Shown: positions 1 through 9,719 of the stretch, one piece after another
Layout: every line of letters begins with the position of its first letter
Numbering within the stretch: the first letter of the stretch is position 1
Assembly (NCBI RefSeq): GCF_020615385.1
Contig: NZ_JAJAVB010000024.1
Coordinates: 145,601 to 209,600 of the forward strand
Direction: 5' to 3'
Source: Jiella soli
Lineage (GTDB): Bacteria; Pseudomonadota; Alphaproteobacteria; Rhizobiales; Rhizobiaceae
DNA: 64,000 bases
Notes under the pieces: generated by a model
Told to the model about the DNA's origin: nothing
The model's database searches: none
Seen by the model: the letters and a program-made list of their open reading frames with translations, nothing else
Made by a program: the position numbers and the translations under genes

Positions 1-326
1 TCGAACGGCTTCTCGATGAAGTCGATCGCCCCGTCCTTCATCGCCTGGACCGCAAGCGCCACATCCGCGTGGCCGGTCATGATGATCACCGGCAGACGGA
101 TCCCGCTGGCCTTCAGGCGGCGCTGGAGTTCCAGCCCGTCGATCCCGGGCATGCGCACGTCGCTGACGACGCAGCCCGGCTGCAGGGTGTCGATCACGTC
201 GAGAAGCGCAGACCCGGACTCGTAGACGCGCACGGCAAAGCCGGCCGTGGCCAGGAGGAAGGCCACCGACTGCCGGACGCTCTCGTCGTCATCGACGAGG
301 TGGACCACGGCATTAGTCGACGTCAT
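1..326 (-). CDS. fixJ: FixJ response regulator, N-terminal receiver domain (cut by window edge)
   Basis: This is the receiver domain of the FixJ response regulator, partner of FixL. It would be phosphorylated under low oxygen and activate fixK/nif-type promoters through a C-terminal LuxR-type DNA-binding domain, which lies beyond the left edge. The 108 residues visible show the acidic pocket VDDDE at 10-14, the phosphoacceptor Asp56 in SDVRMPG, the switch Thr in IIMTGHAD near 84, and Lys106 in EKPF. The ATG at 326 overlaps the end of fixL by 14 bases, so the two genes are translationally coupled in the order fixL-fixJ. The identification rests on motif spacing and on the FixL neighbour; other NarL/FixJ regulators look alike in this domain. 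Confidence 0.9.
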   Translation of the reverse strand, partial: MTSTNAVVHLVDDDESVRQSVAFLLATAGFAVRVYESGSALLDVIDTLQPGCVVSDVRMPGIDGLELQRRLKASGIRLPVIIMTGHADVALAVQAMKDGAIDFIEKPF

Positions 327-2208
327 CGAAATCCTCCGGTGCGAGATGGCGCAGGGTCAGGCGAAAGATCGTCCCGCCCTTGGGATTGGGCTCGGTCCAG
401 ATCCGCCCACCATGCGCCTCCACGATGGTGCGCGAGATCGACAGCCCGACCCCCATCCCCTGCTGCTTGGAGGTGACGAAGGGCTGAAAGAGCTGCGCCG
501 CGATCTCCGGCGCGATCCCGGTGCCGGTATCGCTGACCGCGATCTCGACCATGCCCTCCTCGCAAAGCCGGCTGGAGATGGCAAGCTCGCGGGTGTCCGA
601 CTCCTGCATGGCCTCGATCGCATTGCGCATGAGGTTGAGCAGCACCTGCTGGACCTGGACCTTGTCCGCCATGATGTAGTCTGCGTCCAGATCGAGGGCG
701 AAGCTGACCCTGACGCCGGTCTCCTTGGCCCCCAGCAGCGCCAGCGCGCTCGCCTCCTCGATCAGCTTCGGCAGGTTCTCGATCTGCCGCTCGCTCTCGC
801 CGCGGGCGACGAACTCCCGCAGCCGGCGGATGATCTCGCCTGCCCTCAGCGCCTGGGCAGCCGCGCGGTCGACCGCGTCGCGCACGATCGGCAGGGCCTC
901 GGTCTTGCCGCCGTCGATGAGGCGGCGGGCGCCGCTGAGATAGCTCGCCGCGGCCGTCAGCGGCTGGTTGAGTTCATGCGCCAGCGTCGATGCCATCTCG
1001 CCCAGCGCGGTGAAGCGGGACATGTGGGTGAGCTCGGCCTGCAGTTCCTGCAGGCGGCGCTGCGTCTCCTGTCGCTCCGTGAGGTCGCGGATGAAGCCGG
1101 TGAAGAAGCGGTGCCTGGCCGACTGCATCTCGCCGACGGAAAGCTCCATCGGGAAGGTCGAGCCGTCCTTGCGCGCGCCGACCACCACGCGGCCGATGCC
1201 GACGATCCGCCGCTCGCCCGTGGCGAGGTAGCGGGACAGATAGCCGTCGTGCTGCTCGCGATAGGGCGACGGCATCAGGATGCTGACGTTCTGGCCGATC
1301 GCCTCGTCGGCGCTGTATCCGAAGAGCCGCTCGGCCGTCGCGCTGAAGGACTGCATGACTCCTGCCGGATCGATCACGACCATGGCGTCGGGCACGGTAT
1401 CCAGGACCGACTGCAGACGCGCCTCGCGCTCGGCAAGCTCCGAGAGGGCCTTCCTCGCAAGCGTGATGTCGCGGACGATCTTCGAGACGCCGACGATCTC
1501 GCCCGCCGCGTCCCGCAGCGGCGCGATCGTCAGCGCGACGTCTACGATCGAGCCGTTCTTGTGGCGCCGCCGCGTCTCCACCTGCTCGACCCGTCCGGTC
1601 CGCAGGATGCGGTCGAGGAGCAGGCCTTCCTCGGTGTCGGGACCGTTCGGAAGCAGGATCGCGATCGGCCGTCCGACTGCCTCCTGCTCCGTATATCCGA
1701 AGATCGCTTCGGCGCCGCAGTTCCAGTCGGTGATCGTGCCGTCGAGCGAAGCGCCGACGATGGCGATGTCCGACGACGCGACGACCGCGGCCATCCGCCC
1801 GTTCGCGGCCTCGACCACATCGCCCGACGGCACGTCGAGGAAAACGCCGCGCAGCGCGGCCGAGCCCTGGCCATCCCTAAGGGCACCGCCCCTGGCGCGC
1901 AGCCGGCGGACCGGCGCCTCCTCGGCGGCGAGCCGAAATTCCAGATCTAGCGGCACACCCTCCCCGCGGCTGCTGCGGAAAGCGGCTTCGACCCGCTGCC
2001 GGTCCGTCGAATGGACACGCTCCAGGAATACGTCGAGGGCGTGCGGATCGTTGCCGCTCCGCAATTGCGCGGCAGCGACGTCCGACAGCCTCACCAGGTC
2101 GTCATCGCCCCAGACGAAGGTGCCGAGTCCGGCCGCCTCGACCGCAGCGAGGGCTGCAGCGGCGGCCGCCGCCGGATCGTCGTGAGCACGTTCGTTTCGA
2201 AGAGTCAT
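313..2208 (-). CDS. fixL: Oxygen-sensing heme-PAS histidine kinase FixL
   Basis: FixL is an oxygen-sensing histidine kinase: O2 bound to PAS heme blocks autophosphorylation, and its loss allows phosphate transfer to FixJ. In 631 residues I see an N-terminal PAS-like region (about 20-125), a second PAS (about 138-250), and the heme PAS (about 265-380). The heme PAS has the proximal heme His320 (QHDGY), Arg326 (SRY) and the oxygen-contacting Arg340 (GIGR). The H-box follows with His411 (AHELNQPL), then an ATPase domain with DTGTGIAP and GVGLSIS. No membrane segment is evident, so it is likely soluble, as in Bradyrhizobium. The position equal to B. japonicum His214 is Arg334 here. The start at 2208 is chosen because the PAS-like sequence begins just after it; the frame stays open to 2379 but the extra residues look non-coding. 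Confidence 0.93.
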   Translation of the reverse strand: MTLRNERAHDDPAAAAAAALAAVEAAGLGTFVWGDDDLVRLSDVAAAQLRSGNDPHALDVFLERVHSTDRQRVEAAFRSSRGEGVPLDLEFRLAAEEAPVRRLRARGGALRDGQGSAALRGVFLDVPSGDVVEAANGRMAAVVASSDIAIVGASLDGTITDWNCGAEAIFGYTEQEAVGRPIAILLPNGPDTEEGLLLDRILRTGRVEQVETRRRHKNGSIVDVALTIAPLRDAAGEIVGVSKIVRDITLARKALSELAEREARLQSVLDTVPDAMVVIDPAGVMQSFSATAERLFGYSADEAIGQNVSILMPSPYREQHDGYLSRYLATGERRIVGIGRVVVGARKDGSTFPMELSVGEMQSARHRFFTGFIRDLTERQETQRRLQELQAELTHMSRFTALGEMASTLAHELNQPLTAAASYLSGARRLIDGGKTEALPIVRDAVDRAAAQALRAGEIIRRLREFVARGESERQIENLPKLIEEASALALLGAKETGVRVSFALDLDADYIMADKVQVQQVLLNLMRNAIEAMQESDTRELAISSRLCEEGMVEIAVSDTGTGIAPEIAAQLFQPFVTSKQQGMGVGLSISRTIVEAHGGRIWTEPNPKGGTIFRLTLRHLAPEDFDDVD

Positions 2209-2324
2209 CGCGGCATCGTCGGGACAAGTCCTTGCGGCTCCTATCTGGAGCCTGCGGGCTTGCTGCACCAGGGCCCGAGACAGGTCAAGCCGCCACGCGG
2301 CGGCCCCACCCGGTCCCGGCCGAC

Positions 2325-3683
2325 TTACACCGCCTTGGAATAGCGGCCCTCGCCGCCGTCCAGATGCGCGTCGAACCACGACGCGACGACACGGGCGAAG
2401 GGCTTCGCCTCCGGCCGGATCGCGAAGGACTGCTCATCCGATACGACGAGGCCGTCGCGGTCGCCGGCGGCAAGCCGCAGACACTCCCGGACATACGGAG
2501 CGCCCGCGACCTCGCCGAACCCATGGGCGAGCGCCGCGAAGTCGATGCGGAAGTCGCACATCAGCCGCTCGATCATGTAGCCGCGGATCACGTCGTCGCG
2601 CGTGAGCCGATAGCCGCGCTGTGCGGCCAACGCACCGGAATCGACCGCCTGGCGATAGGTCGCGGTCGGCACGATGTTCTGGACGTAGCCGCCGCGGAAG
2701 CGGCTGATCGCCGAGGCGCCGAAGCCGATCAGCGTCTCGCAGGCGTCGGTCGTATAGCCCTGGAAATTGCGATGCAGCCGCCCCGTCCGGGCGGCCTCGG
2801 CCAGAGGATCGCCCGGACGGGCGAAGTGATCGATACCAATCGCCGCGTAGCCCGCCCCGGTCAGCTTTGCCGATGCGCGGGCGGCGTCGCCGAGCCGCTG
2901 TTCGCGTCCCGGCAGGTCTTCCTCGCGGATCATGGTCTGGTGCTTCTTCGCCCACGGCACATGCGCATAGCCAAACAGCGCCACCCGCTCGGGATCGAGC
3001 GAGATCACCTGGTCGATGGTGCGCTCCAGGCGTTCCGGCGTCTGCAGCGGAAGCCCGTAGAGCGCGTCGATGTTGATGCTGCACTGGCCCGCGGCGCGAA
3101 GCGCGGCGATGACGTCGCGAGTCGCCTCGAAGGTCTGGGGCCGGTTGATCGCCGCCTGCACCGCCGGATCGAAATCCTGGACTCCGATCGAGGCGCGCGT
3201 CATGCCGAGAAGCGCAAGACCCTCGAGCGTGTCGGCGGACACGTCCGAGGGGTCGATCTCGACGCTGATCTCGGCATCGGCAGGGAACACGAAGGCCTTG
3301 CGCAGCGCCTCACCGATCCGCGCGAACTCCGCCGACTGCAGGAGGCTCGGCGAACCGCCGCCGAGATGCAGCGCGGCGACCTTCGGCGCAAAGCCGATCC
3401 GCGCCCGCATCGTCGCGATCTCGGCCAGCAGCGAATCGACGTAGTCGACGACCGGCTGATAGCGTCGGGTCTGCTTGGTATGGCAGCCGCAGAACCAGCA
3501 GAGCCGGTCGCAGAACGGAATGTGCAGATAGACGGAGACAGGCTTTTCGGGATCGATGCAGTCGATCATGGCGGGCAGCAGCGCCCGGCCTGTCTCGGCG
3601 CCGAAATGCGGTGCGGCCGGATAGCTCGTGTAGCGCGGGACCTGTGCGCCGTGCCTGTTCAGGATTGCGGCGGCGTCAAGCAT
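2325..3683 (-). CDS. hemN: Oxygen-independent coproporphyrinogen III dehydrogenase
   Basis: HemN is a cytoplasmic radical-SAM enzyme that converts coproporphyrinogen III to protoporphyrinogen IX without oxygen, allowing heme synthesis in microaerobic cells. The 452-residue protein has the conserved VPRYTSYP near residues 16-22 and the radical-SAM cluster motif CDRLCWFC with Cys58, Cys62 and Cys65. It also has a glycine-rich [11 protein letters not shown] segment and the usual C-terminal HemN domain. The gene overlaps the upstream hemerythrin gene by 8 bases, so they form one operon. A GAGG lies 9 bases before the ATG at 3683; an in-frame ATG at 3689 is too close to it. The operon is divergent from ccoN and shares the FixK box at 4285-4298, which fits heme supply for the cbb3 oxidase. 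Confidence 0.93.
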   Translation of the reverse strand: MLDAAAILNRHGAQVPRYTSYPAAPHFGAETGRALLPAMIDCIDPEKPVSVYLHIPFCDRLCWFCGCHTKQTRRYQPVVDYVDSLLAEIATMRARIGFAPKVAALHLGGGSPSLLQSAEFARIGEALRKAFVFPADAEISVEIDPSDVSADTLEGLALLGMTRASIGVQDFDPAVQAAINRPQTFEATRDVIAALRAAGQCSINIDALYGLPLQTPERLERTIDQVISLDPERVALFGYAHVPWAKKHQTMIREEDLPGREQRLGDAARASAKLTGAGYAAIGIDHFARPGDPLAEAARTGRLHRNFQGYTTDACETLIGFGASAISRFRGGYVQNIVPTATYRQAVDSGALAAQRGYRLTRDDVIRGYMIERLMCDFRIDFAALAHGFGEVAGAPYVRECLRLAAGDRDGLVVSDEQSFAIRPEAKPFARVVASWFDAHLDGGEGRYSKAV

Positions 3684-4218
3684 GTCCATATTCCTCGATC
3701 CGGAGGACCCGCGGCAAGAGTACCGCCCGCTCGAAGGCGAGGTGCCGGCGGAGCGCCTGCGCAAACTCCTGCAGCCGCCGTCTGAGGCTTTCCACGTCGA
3801 CGGCAGCGCCGCCGCAGACGAAGTCGATCAGCGCCTGGATCACCTCCTCGGCGCTGCCTTCGTCCTCGAAATGTTCGAACTTCAGCTTATCGAGCGTCAG
3901 CGAAAGATCTGCGCGCGCGCCCTTCTGGCGGCGCAGCAGCGGAAACAGCTCGCGTTCTTCGAAATCGTGGGCGCGCCGCAGGATCGGATAGATGCTGCGA
4001 GCCAGATGGAGGCAGTGCTGCGCGTCGACCGCGAGCGCCAGCCGGTCGGCCAGCGTCTCCAGCCGCGCGCACAGCGCCTCCTGGATGATCAACTGGTTCT
4101 CGAGCCGGGACGACAGAGGCTCGGTCCGGCAGATGGCCGGCACGACGCCGGAATGGGCGGCGACGGCGAGCGCCACGCAGCCCGAAGGCGCGGTGGATCG
4201 AAACGGTCGAAGGCCCAT
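3676..4218 (-). CDS. Hemerythrin HHE cation-binding domain protein
   Basis: A small cytoplasmic protein (180 residues) with one hemerythrin-like HHE four-helix domain, a fold that binds a di-iron centre and is used for oxygen, NO or iron handling. Likely ligands are His84 in the HDFEERE motif with nearby glutamates, His116 in KFEHFEDE, and His159 with Glu163 in RRHLAFE. A His near 68-71 could be the remaining ligand. The start at 4218 has an AGGGAGA ribosome site at good spacing. It is the first gene of the hemN operon and sits head-to-head with ccoN next to a FixK box. I infer a role in low-oxygen or nitrosative physiology; the exact function is unknown. Confidence 0.85.
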   Translation of the reverse strand: MGLRPFRSTAPSGCVALAVAAHSGVVPAICRTEPLSSRLENQLIIQEALCARLETLADRLALAVDAQHCLHLARSIYPILRRAHDFEERELFPLLRRQKGARADLSLTLDKLKFEHFEDEGSAEEVIQALIDFVCGGAAVDVESLRRRLQEFAQALRRHLAFERAVLLPRVLRIEEYGHA

Positions 4219-4284
4219 GCTGCGTCTCCCTGGCTGCCGACACTTGTCTCCCGACCCGTCTAGCCCGGGCGCGGCCCCGCCTCC

Positions 4285-4298
4285 TTGATCCACGTCAA
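4285..4298. promoter_or_regulatory. FixK/FNR-type box (TTGATccacGTCAA)
   Basis: This is an exact match to the TTGAT-N4-GTCAA form of the FNR/FixK operator. It lies 101 bases upstream of the ccoN ATG and 66 bases upstream of the hemerythrin ATG on the other strand, so one site could serve both divergent operons. Identification is by sequence only; FixK-dependent activation of fixNOQP and hemN is well established in rhizobia. Confidence 0.85.
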
Positions 4299-4398
4299 GG
4301 CGTCACTCGATGCCTCCTGCCAAGGAGGAAGCCGGCCGCCTTGGCGCACCGGGGGACCCGGTCGTGCGCGGGCGGAGAGGCTAGAGGTCAGATCCAAG

Positions 4399-6033
4399 AT
4401 GAAACACCAAATGGAGGCGATCCTGATCGGGGGAGCGGCATTCATAGCCCTTCTCGCCGCGGGATTCGCCAAGGATGCCGCATTCCAGGCCCATGCCTGG
4501 GTTCTGTTCATCGCTCTCGGCGTCGCGACGATCGTGATGTTGCGCCGGATTGAGTTCGGCGACGCCAAGATGATCCCGCTGCGCATGCAGGCGTCGAACG
4601 CCAGCGACCAGGGCTATTTCGACGAGGTCGTGCGCTATGGCGTGATCGCCACGGTCGGCTGGGGCCTTGCCGGCTTCCTGGTCGGCGTCCTGATCGCGTC
4701 CCAGCTCGCCTGGCCGCATCTCAACCTCGAACCCTGGTTCAACTTCGGACGGCTGCGCCCGCTGCACACCTCGGCGGTGGTCTTCGCCTTCGGCGGCAAT
4801 GCGCTGATCGCGACGTCCCTGTACGTGGTCCAGCGCACATGCCGGGCCCGGCTCTGGGGCGGCAATCTCGCCTGGTTCGTGTTCTGGGGCTACCAGCTGT
4901 TCATCGTGCTCGCCGCGACCGGCTATCTCCTCGGCATCACCGAGGGGCGCGAATATGCCGAGCCGGAATGGTATGTCGACATCTGGCTGACGATCGTCTG
5001 GGTCGCCTATCTCGCCGTGTTCCTCGGGACGCTCGTGAAGCGCAAGGAACCGCACATCTACGTCGCCAACTGGTTCTACCTCTCCTTCATCGTGACCATC
5101 GCGATGCTGCATGTGGTCAACAACCTGTCGATGCCGGTGTCATTCCTCGGATCGAAGAGCTATTCGGCCTTCTCGGGCGTCCAGGATGCGCTGACGCAGT
5201 GGTGGTACGGCCATAACGCCGTCGGCTTCTTCCTGACCGCCGGCTTCCTCGGCATGATGTACTACTTCATCCCGAAGCAGGCGAACCGTCCGGTCTATTC
5301 CTACCGGCTGTCGATCATCCACTTCTGGGCGCTGATCTTCCTCTACATCTGGGCCGGCCCGCACCACCTGCACTACACCGCCCTGCCCGACTGGGCGCAG
5401 ACGCTCGGCATGGTGTTCTCGGTGATGCTGTGGATGCCGTCCTGGGGCGGCATGATCAACGGCCTGATGACCCTGCAGGGTGCCTGGGACAAGCTTCGCA
5501 CGGACCCGATCCTGCGCATGCTGGTGATCTCCGTCGCCTTCTACGGCATGTCGACCTTCGAGGGTCCGATGATGTCGATCAAGTCGGTCAACTCGCTTTC
5601 CCACTACACCGACTGGACCATCGGCCACGTGCATTCCGGCGCGCTCGGCTGGGTCGGCATGATCTCCTTCGGAGCCGTCTACCACCTGACGCCGAAGCTC
5701 TGGGCCCGCGAGCGGCTCTACTCCCTGCGCCTCGTCAACTGGCACTTCTGGCTCGCCACGCTCGGCATCGTCGTCTACGCGGCGGTCATGTGGGTGTCCG
5801 GCATCATGCAGGGCCTGATGTGGCGCGAATACGGAGACGACGGCTACCTCGTCTACTCCTTCGCCGAGACGGTCGCCGCGATGCATCCCTACTACGTCCT
5901 GCGCATGCTGGGCGGGCTGATGTACCTCTGCGGCGCTCTGATCATGGCCTTCAACGTCTACAAGACCATCCGCGGCGACGTGCGGGCGGAAGTGCCGATG
6001 GGCGGCGTGCCCGCGGCGCAGCCGGCACAGTGA
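4399..6033 (+). CDS. ccoN: cbb3-type cytochrome c oxidase catalytic subunit I
   Basis: CcoN (FixN) is the inner-membrane heme-copper catalytic subunit of the high-affinity cbb3 terminal oxidase. The 544-residue protein has many hydrophobic segments and the expected ligands: a heme b His near 123 (RPLHTSAV), the CuB His in WYGHNAVG, the [11 protein letters not shown] motif, and the paired heme His residues in [11 protein letters not shown]. The ATG at 4399 is chosen because the family N-terminus begins there and a GAGG precedes it; the frame is open back to 4285 but the extra residues are not family-like. It is the first gene of ccoNOQP, with the FixK box about 100 bases upstream. Confidence 0.97.
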   Translation: MKHQMEAILIGGAAFIALLAAGFAKDAAFQAHAWVLFIALGVATIVMLRRIEFGDAKMIPLRMQASNASDQGYFDEVVRYGVIATVGWGLAGFLVGVLIASQLAWPHLNLEPWFNFGRLRPLHTSAVVFAFGGNALIATSLYVVQRTCRARLWGGNLAWFVFWGYQLFIVLAATGYLLGITEGREYAEPEWYVDIWLTIVWVAYLAVFLGTLVKRKEPHIYVANWFYLSFIVTIAMLHVVNNLSMPVSFLGSKSYSAFSGVQDALTQWWYGHNAVGFFLTAGFLGMMYYFIPKQANRPVYSYRLSIIHFWALIFLYIWAGPHHLHYTALPDWAQTLGMVFSVMLWMPSWGGMINGLMTLQGAWDKLRTDPILRMLVISVAFYGMSTFEGPMMSIKSVNSLSHYTDWTIGHVHSGALGWVGMISFGAVYHLTPKLWARERLYSLRLVNWHFWLATLGIVVYAAVMWVSGIMQGLMWREYGDDGYLVYSFAETVAAMHPYYVLRMLGGLMYLCGALIMAFNVYKTIRGDVRAEVPMGGVPAAQPAQ

Positions 6034-6043
6034 GGCAAGAACA

Positions 6044-6844
6044 ATGAGCAAGAACAACACCGACCCCGCTCTGGCCGGCGCCCGGCCGGAACTGAAGGCC
6101 GATCCCGTCGCCCGCGGCATCCTGGCCCATCACGGCAAGATCGAGCGCAACGCCACGCTGCTCCTCGTCTTGTCGCTGCTGGTGGTCACGATCGGCGGCA
6201 TCGTCGAGATCGCGCCGCTATTCTACCTGCAGAACACGGTCGAGAAGGTGAAGGGCATGCGGCCCTACTCACCGCTCGAACTCGCCGGCCGGAACATCTA
6301 TCTGCGCGAGGGCTGCTACAACTGCCACAGCCAGATGATCCGGCCCTTCCGCGACGAAGTCGAACGCTACGGCCACTACAGCCTCGCCGCGGAATCCATG
6401 TACGACCACCCGTTCCAGTGGGGCTCCAAGCGCACCGGGCCGGACCTCGCCCGGGTGGGCGGCCGCTATTCCAACGAGTGGCAGGTCCAGCACCTCGTCG
6501 ACCCGCGTTCGGTCGTGCCGGAATCGATCATGCCGACCTATGGCTTCCTGGCAAAGGCCGATCTCGACATGGAGGATCCGGCCGCGCATCTGGCGGCGAA
6601 CCGCGACGTCGGCGTTCCCTATACCGACGAGATGGTCAAGGAGGCCGCGGCCGATCTGAGGGCCCAGGCCGATCCGAACGCCGACACCTCGGGCCTGCTC
6701 GCCCGCTATCCGAAGGCCGTGGTCGCAGATTTCGACGCCAATCCGCAGCGCCTGACCGAGATGGACGCGCTCGTCGCCTATCTCCAGATGCTCGGCACGC
6801 TCGTCGACTTCTCCGCCTACGAACCCGAACAGAACGACCGTTGA
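6044..6844 (+). CDS. ccoO: cbb3-type cytochrome c oxidase monoheme subunit II
   Basis: CcoO (FixO) is a membrane-anchored monoheme cytochrome c that passes electrons to CcoN. The 266-residue protein has one N-terminal membrane helix (about 37-60), the heme site CYNCH at 91-95, and the conserved QMIRPFRDE and MPTYGFL segments, the latter supplying the axial Met. It starts 10 bases after ccoN and is followed 10 bases later by ccoQ. Length and motifs fit the family with no oddities. Confidence 0.97.
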   Translation: MSKNNTDPALAGARPELKADPVARGILAHHGKIERNATLLLVLSLLVVTIGGIVEIAPLFYLQNTVEKVKGMRPYSPLELAGRNIYLREGCYNCHSQMIRPFRDEVERYGHYSLAAESMYDHPFQWGSKRTGPDLARVGGRYSNEWQVQHLVDPRSVVPESIMPTYGFLAKADLDMEDPAAHLAANRDVGVPYTDEMVKEAAADLRAQADPNADTSGLLARYPKAVVADFDANPQRLTEMDALVAYLQMLGTLVDFSAYEPEQNDR

Positions 6845-6854
6845 GGAGGGCTCG

Positions 6855-7010
6855 ATGAACGCCGACTACCACGCCCTGCGTGCCTTCGCCGACTCGTGGG
6901 GGCTCCTCGCGATGACGCTGTTCTTCATCGCGGTCCTCGTCTTCGTGTTCCGGCCCGGCGCCCGCCGGGCGGCCGACGAGGCCGCCAGTATCCCCTTGAA
7001 GGAGGACTGA
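6855..7010 (+). CDS. ccoQ: cbb3-type oxidase small subunit CcoQ
   Basis: CcoQ (FixQ) is a small single-helix subunit that stabilises the cbb3 oxidase and its assembly. The 51-residue product starts MNADYHALR, has one membrane helix at about 15-32 (GLLAMTLFFIAVLVFVF), and ends in a charged tail (PLKED). A GAGGAGGG ribosome site lies just upstream. It fills the gap between ccoO and ccoP, exactly where ccoQ is expected. Confidence 0.93.
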   Translation: MNADYHALRAFADSWGLLAMTLFFIAVLVFVFRPGARRAADEAASIPLKED

Positions 7011-7013
7011 TCC

Positions 7014-7886
7014 GTGGCCGAGACCAAGGACGTCGATCAAGTCACCGGTGTCGAGACCACGGGTCATTCCTGGGACGGCATCAAGGAACTCAACAATCCC
7101 CTGCCGCGCTGGTGGCTGTGGACCTTCTACGGCTGTATCGCCTTCGCGCTGGTCTACTCCATCCTGTACCCCGCCTGGCCGTTGCTCCATTCGGCGACGA
7201 GCGGGGTTCTCGGATGGTCGAGCCGCCAGGACCTGCGTCAGGAGATGGCGAGCCTGCAGGCGGAAAATGCCGACAAGCTGGCCGCTATCCAGACGCTGGA
7301 CGTCGACGCCATCGCGGCCGATCCGAACCTCAAGCCGATGGCGATCGCCGCTGGCCGGGCGGCATTCAAGGTCAACTGCGTCCAGTGCCACGGCTCGGGC
7401 GCGGAGGGCGGCGCCGGCTATCCCAACCTGAACGACGATTCCTGGATCTGGGGCGGCTCGCTCGACCAGATCCACACGACGCTCCAGCACGGCATCCGCT
7501 ACGCCTCGGACGACGACACCCGCATCTCCGAGATGCCGGCCTTCGGTCGTGACGGCATCCTCGACCGCAACCAGGTCTCGGATGTCGCCTGGTATGTCCG
7601 CAAGATCTCCGGCCAGGAGACCGACGCTGCGGCGGCGGAACGCGGCACCCAGATCTTTGCCGACAATTGTGCCGCCTGCCACGGCGAGACCGGCGAAGGC
7701 AATCGCGATGTCGGCGCGCCCCGGCTGAACGATGCGATCTGGCTCTATGGCGGCAGCCATGCCGACATCATGGCGCAGGTAAACGGCCCCCGCCACGGCG
7801 TGATGCCGGCCTGGGGCCAGCGCCTCGGCGAGACCACCGTCAAGGAGCTCACGGTCTACGTCCACAGTCTGGGCGGCGGCGAATAA
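7014..7886 (+). CDS. ccoP: cbb3-type cytochrome c oxidase diheme subunit III
   Basis: CcoP (FixP) is a diheme cytochrome c that receives electrons from soluble cytochromes and feeds CcoO. The 290-residue protein has an N-terminal DGIKELNNPLPRWW segment typical of CcoP, a membrane helix at about 35-56, and two heme sites, CVQCH at 122-126 and CAACH at 219-223. The start is GTG at 7014, with GGAGG 8 bases before it and only 3 bases after the ccoQ stop. A strong hairpin with a T-run follows the gene. Confidence 0.96.
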   Translation: MAETKDVDQVTGVETTGHSWDGIKELNNPLPRWWLWTFYGCIAFALVYSILYPAWPLLHSATSGVLGWSSRQDLRQEMASLQAENADKLAAIQTLDVDAIAADPNLKPMAIAAGRAAFKVNCVQCHGSGAEGGAGYPNLNDDSWIWGGSLDQIHTTLQHGIRYASDDDTRISEMPAFGRDGILDRNQVSDVAWYVRKISGQETDAAAAERGTQIFADNCAACHGETGEGNRDVGAPRLNDAIWLYGGSHADIMAQVNGPRHGVMPAWGQRLGETTVKELTVYVHSLGGGE

Positions 7887-7919
7887 GCCCCAACTGCCGT
7901 CATCCGGTGCGGGCGACAG

Positions 7920-7957
7920 CGGGCCCCCGTCCCTTGGGCGGGGGCCCGTGCTTTTTT
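7920..7957 (+). terminator. Rho-independent terminator after ccoNOQP
   Basis: A GC-rich stem with left arm 7920-7933 and right arm 7936-7948, pairing except for one bulged T and a 2-base loop, is followed by six T at 7952-7957. It ends the ccoNOQP transcript and separates it from ccoGHIS, which has its own FixK box. Confidence 0.85.
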
Positions 7958-8066
7958 CGGTCGGGCCGACGGCCGGTGGCGGCACATCCGAATTGACGCC
8001 CCCTTGCAAATCGGGTTCGGTCCCAGTGCGCCGCGAACCGGCGGCGACTGACGCGCGCCCGGTCGC

Positions 8067-8080
8067 TTGACCTGGATCAA
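8067..8080. promoter_or_regulatory. FixK/FNR-type box (TTGACctggATCAA)
   Basis: The site is TTGAC-N4-ATCAA, a full match to the FixK/FNR operator in the opposite orientation to the one before ccoN. It lies 76 bases upstream of the ccoG ATG, a usual distance for a class II activator site with a short leader. Confidence 0.83.
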
Positions 8081-8156
8081 GGCGGTCAGGCCCCGCTCCT
8101 CTTAGACGATCGGTGATCTTCCGGCCCTTTCGGGCCACCAATCCCGAGTCCGCCTC

Positions 8157-9719
8157 ATGCTTCAACGCTCCGACATCCATCGCTTCGACGTCGAGCCCGT
8201 CAACGCGCCGGAACGCCAATCGCAGCCCCTCTACGAAGCCCGCAAGAAGATCCATCCCAAGCGCGCCGAAGGTCGGTTTCGGCGGCTGAAGTGGATCATC
8301 ATGCTGGTGACGCTCGGCATCTATTACGTCACGCCGTGGCTGCGCTGGGACCGCGGTCCCTTCGCGCCGGACCAGGCGGTGCTGATCGATCTCGCCAACC
8401 GCCGCTTCTACTTCTTCTTCATCGAGATCTGGCCGCAGGAGTTCATCTTCGTCGCCGGCCTGCTCGTCATGGCCGGCATCGGGCTCTTCCTCGTCACCTC
8501 CGTGGTCGGCAGGGCTTGGTGCGGCTATGCCTGTCCGCAGACCGTCTGGACGGACCTCTTCCTGGTGGTGGAGCGATTCTTCGAGGGCGACCGCAATGCC
8601 CGGATCCGGCTCGACAAGGCGCCGTGGAGCTTCGACAAGGTCAGGAAGCGGGTCCTGAAGCACTCGACATGGCTGCTCATCGCAGTCGCGACCGGCGGCG
8701 CCTGGATCTTCTACTTCGCCGACGCGCCGACGCTCCTGTGGAATTTCCTGCGTGGCGACGCGCCCTTCGTCGCCTATGCCACCGTCGGCATCCTGACCGC
8801 GACCACCTACGTCCTCGGCGGACTGATGCGCGAACAGGTCTGCATCTACATGTGCCCGTGGCCACGCATCCAGGCCGCCATGCTCGATGAGGATTCGCTC
8901 GTCGTCACCTATAATGACTGGCGCGGCGAGCCGAAGAGCCATGGTGCCAAGAAGGCGGCTGCGGCGGGTCTTTCCGTCGGCGACTGCGTCGACTGCAATG
9001 CCTGCGTGGCGGTCTGCCCCACCGGCATCGACATCCGCGACGGCCAGCAGCTCGCCTGCATCACCTGCGCGCTCTGCATCGACGCCTGCGACGGTGTCAT
9101 GGACAAGCTCGGGCGCGAGCGCGGCCTGATCTCCTACGCGACGCTGAAGGACTACAACTCCAACATGGCGATCGCGACGGATCCCGCGACCGGCGCGATC
9201 GACCCGGCGCGGGTGCGCGACGAGACCGGCCGCTTCAGGGATCGGCTCAAGCACTTCGACTGGCATGTCTTCCTCAGGCCGCGCACGCTGATCTATGCGG
9301 GCCTGTGGGCGGCGATCGGTGTCGGCCTCCTCGTTGCGCTCATGGCGCGCGAGCGGCTGGAACTCAACGTCCAGCGCGACCGCAACCCGGTCTATGTCAG
9401 GCTCTCCGACGGCTCGATCCGCAACGGCTATACCGTCAAGCTGCTCAACATGATACCTGAGCCGCGCGAATTCCGGCTGTCGCTGGAGGGTCTGCCGGGC
9501 GCGACGATGTATTCCGACGACCTCAGCCAGCCGGAGGGGCGGAGCTTCGCGGTAAAGGTCGATCCGGACCGCCTGAGGACGCTGAAGTTCTTCGTCGTCG
9601 AGCCTGCCTCTGCGGTGAAGCCCGGCACCACGGATTTCCGCTTCGTCCTGAACGACATGAACAGTTCCGAAAGCGCCGTCTACGACGCCGCCTTCGAAGC
9701 CCCGGAGAACGGCAAATGA
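8157..9719 (+). CDS. ccoG: cbb3 oxidase maturation protein CcoG/FixG (copper reductase type)
   Basis: CcoG (FixG) is a membrane iron-sulfur protein needed for cbb3 oxidase biogenesis; family work assigns it reduction of Cu(II) to Cu(I) for the oxidase. The 520-residue protein has several membrane helices (about 45-65, 83-105, 170-190, 205-225, 380-400). It has the WCGYACPQTVW motif near 121, CIYMCPW near 230, and two ferredoxin-type 4Fe-4S motifs, CVDCNACVAVCP and CITCALCIDAC near 280-310. A C-terminal Ig-like domain follows. It is first in ccoGHIS and overlaps ccoH by four bases (ATGA). Confidence 0.96.
   Translation: MLQRSDIHRFDVEPVNAPERQSQPLYEARKKIHPKRAEGRFRRLKWIIMLVTLGIYYVTPWLRWDRGPFAPDQAVLIDLANRRFYFFFIEIWPQEFIFVAGLLVMAGIGLFLVTSVVGRAWCGYACPQTVWTDLFLVVERFFEGDRNARIRLDKAPWSFDKVRKRVLKHSTWLLIAVATGGAWIFYFADAPTLLWNFLRGDAPFVAYATVGILTATTYVLGGLMREQVCIYMCPWPRIQAAMLDEDSLVVTYNDWRGEPKSHGAKKAAAAGLSVGDCVDCNACVAVCPTGIDIRDGQQLACITCALCIDACDGVMDKLGRERGLISYATLKDYNSNMAIATDPATGAIDPARVRDETGRFRDRLKHFDWHVFLRPRTLIYAGLWAAIGVGLLVALMARERLELNVQRDRNPVYVRLSDGSIRNGYTVKLLNMIPEPREFRLSLEGLPGATMYSDDLSQPEGRSFAVKVDPDRLRTLKFFVVEPASAVKPGTTDFRFVLNDMNSSESAVYDAAFEAPENGK

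Noticed and set aside
247..1950. Long plus-strand open frame across fixL
   Set aside because: It lies opposite the fixL coding strand. High GC leaves stop-free antisense frames; its residues have no domain pattern, whereas the minus strand encodes a complete kinase.
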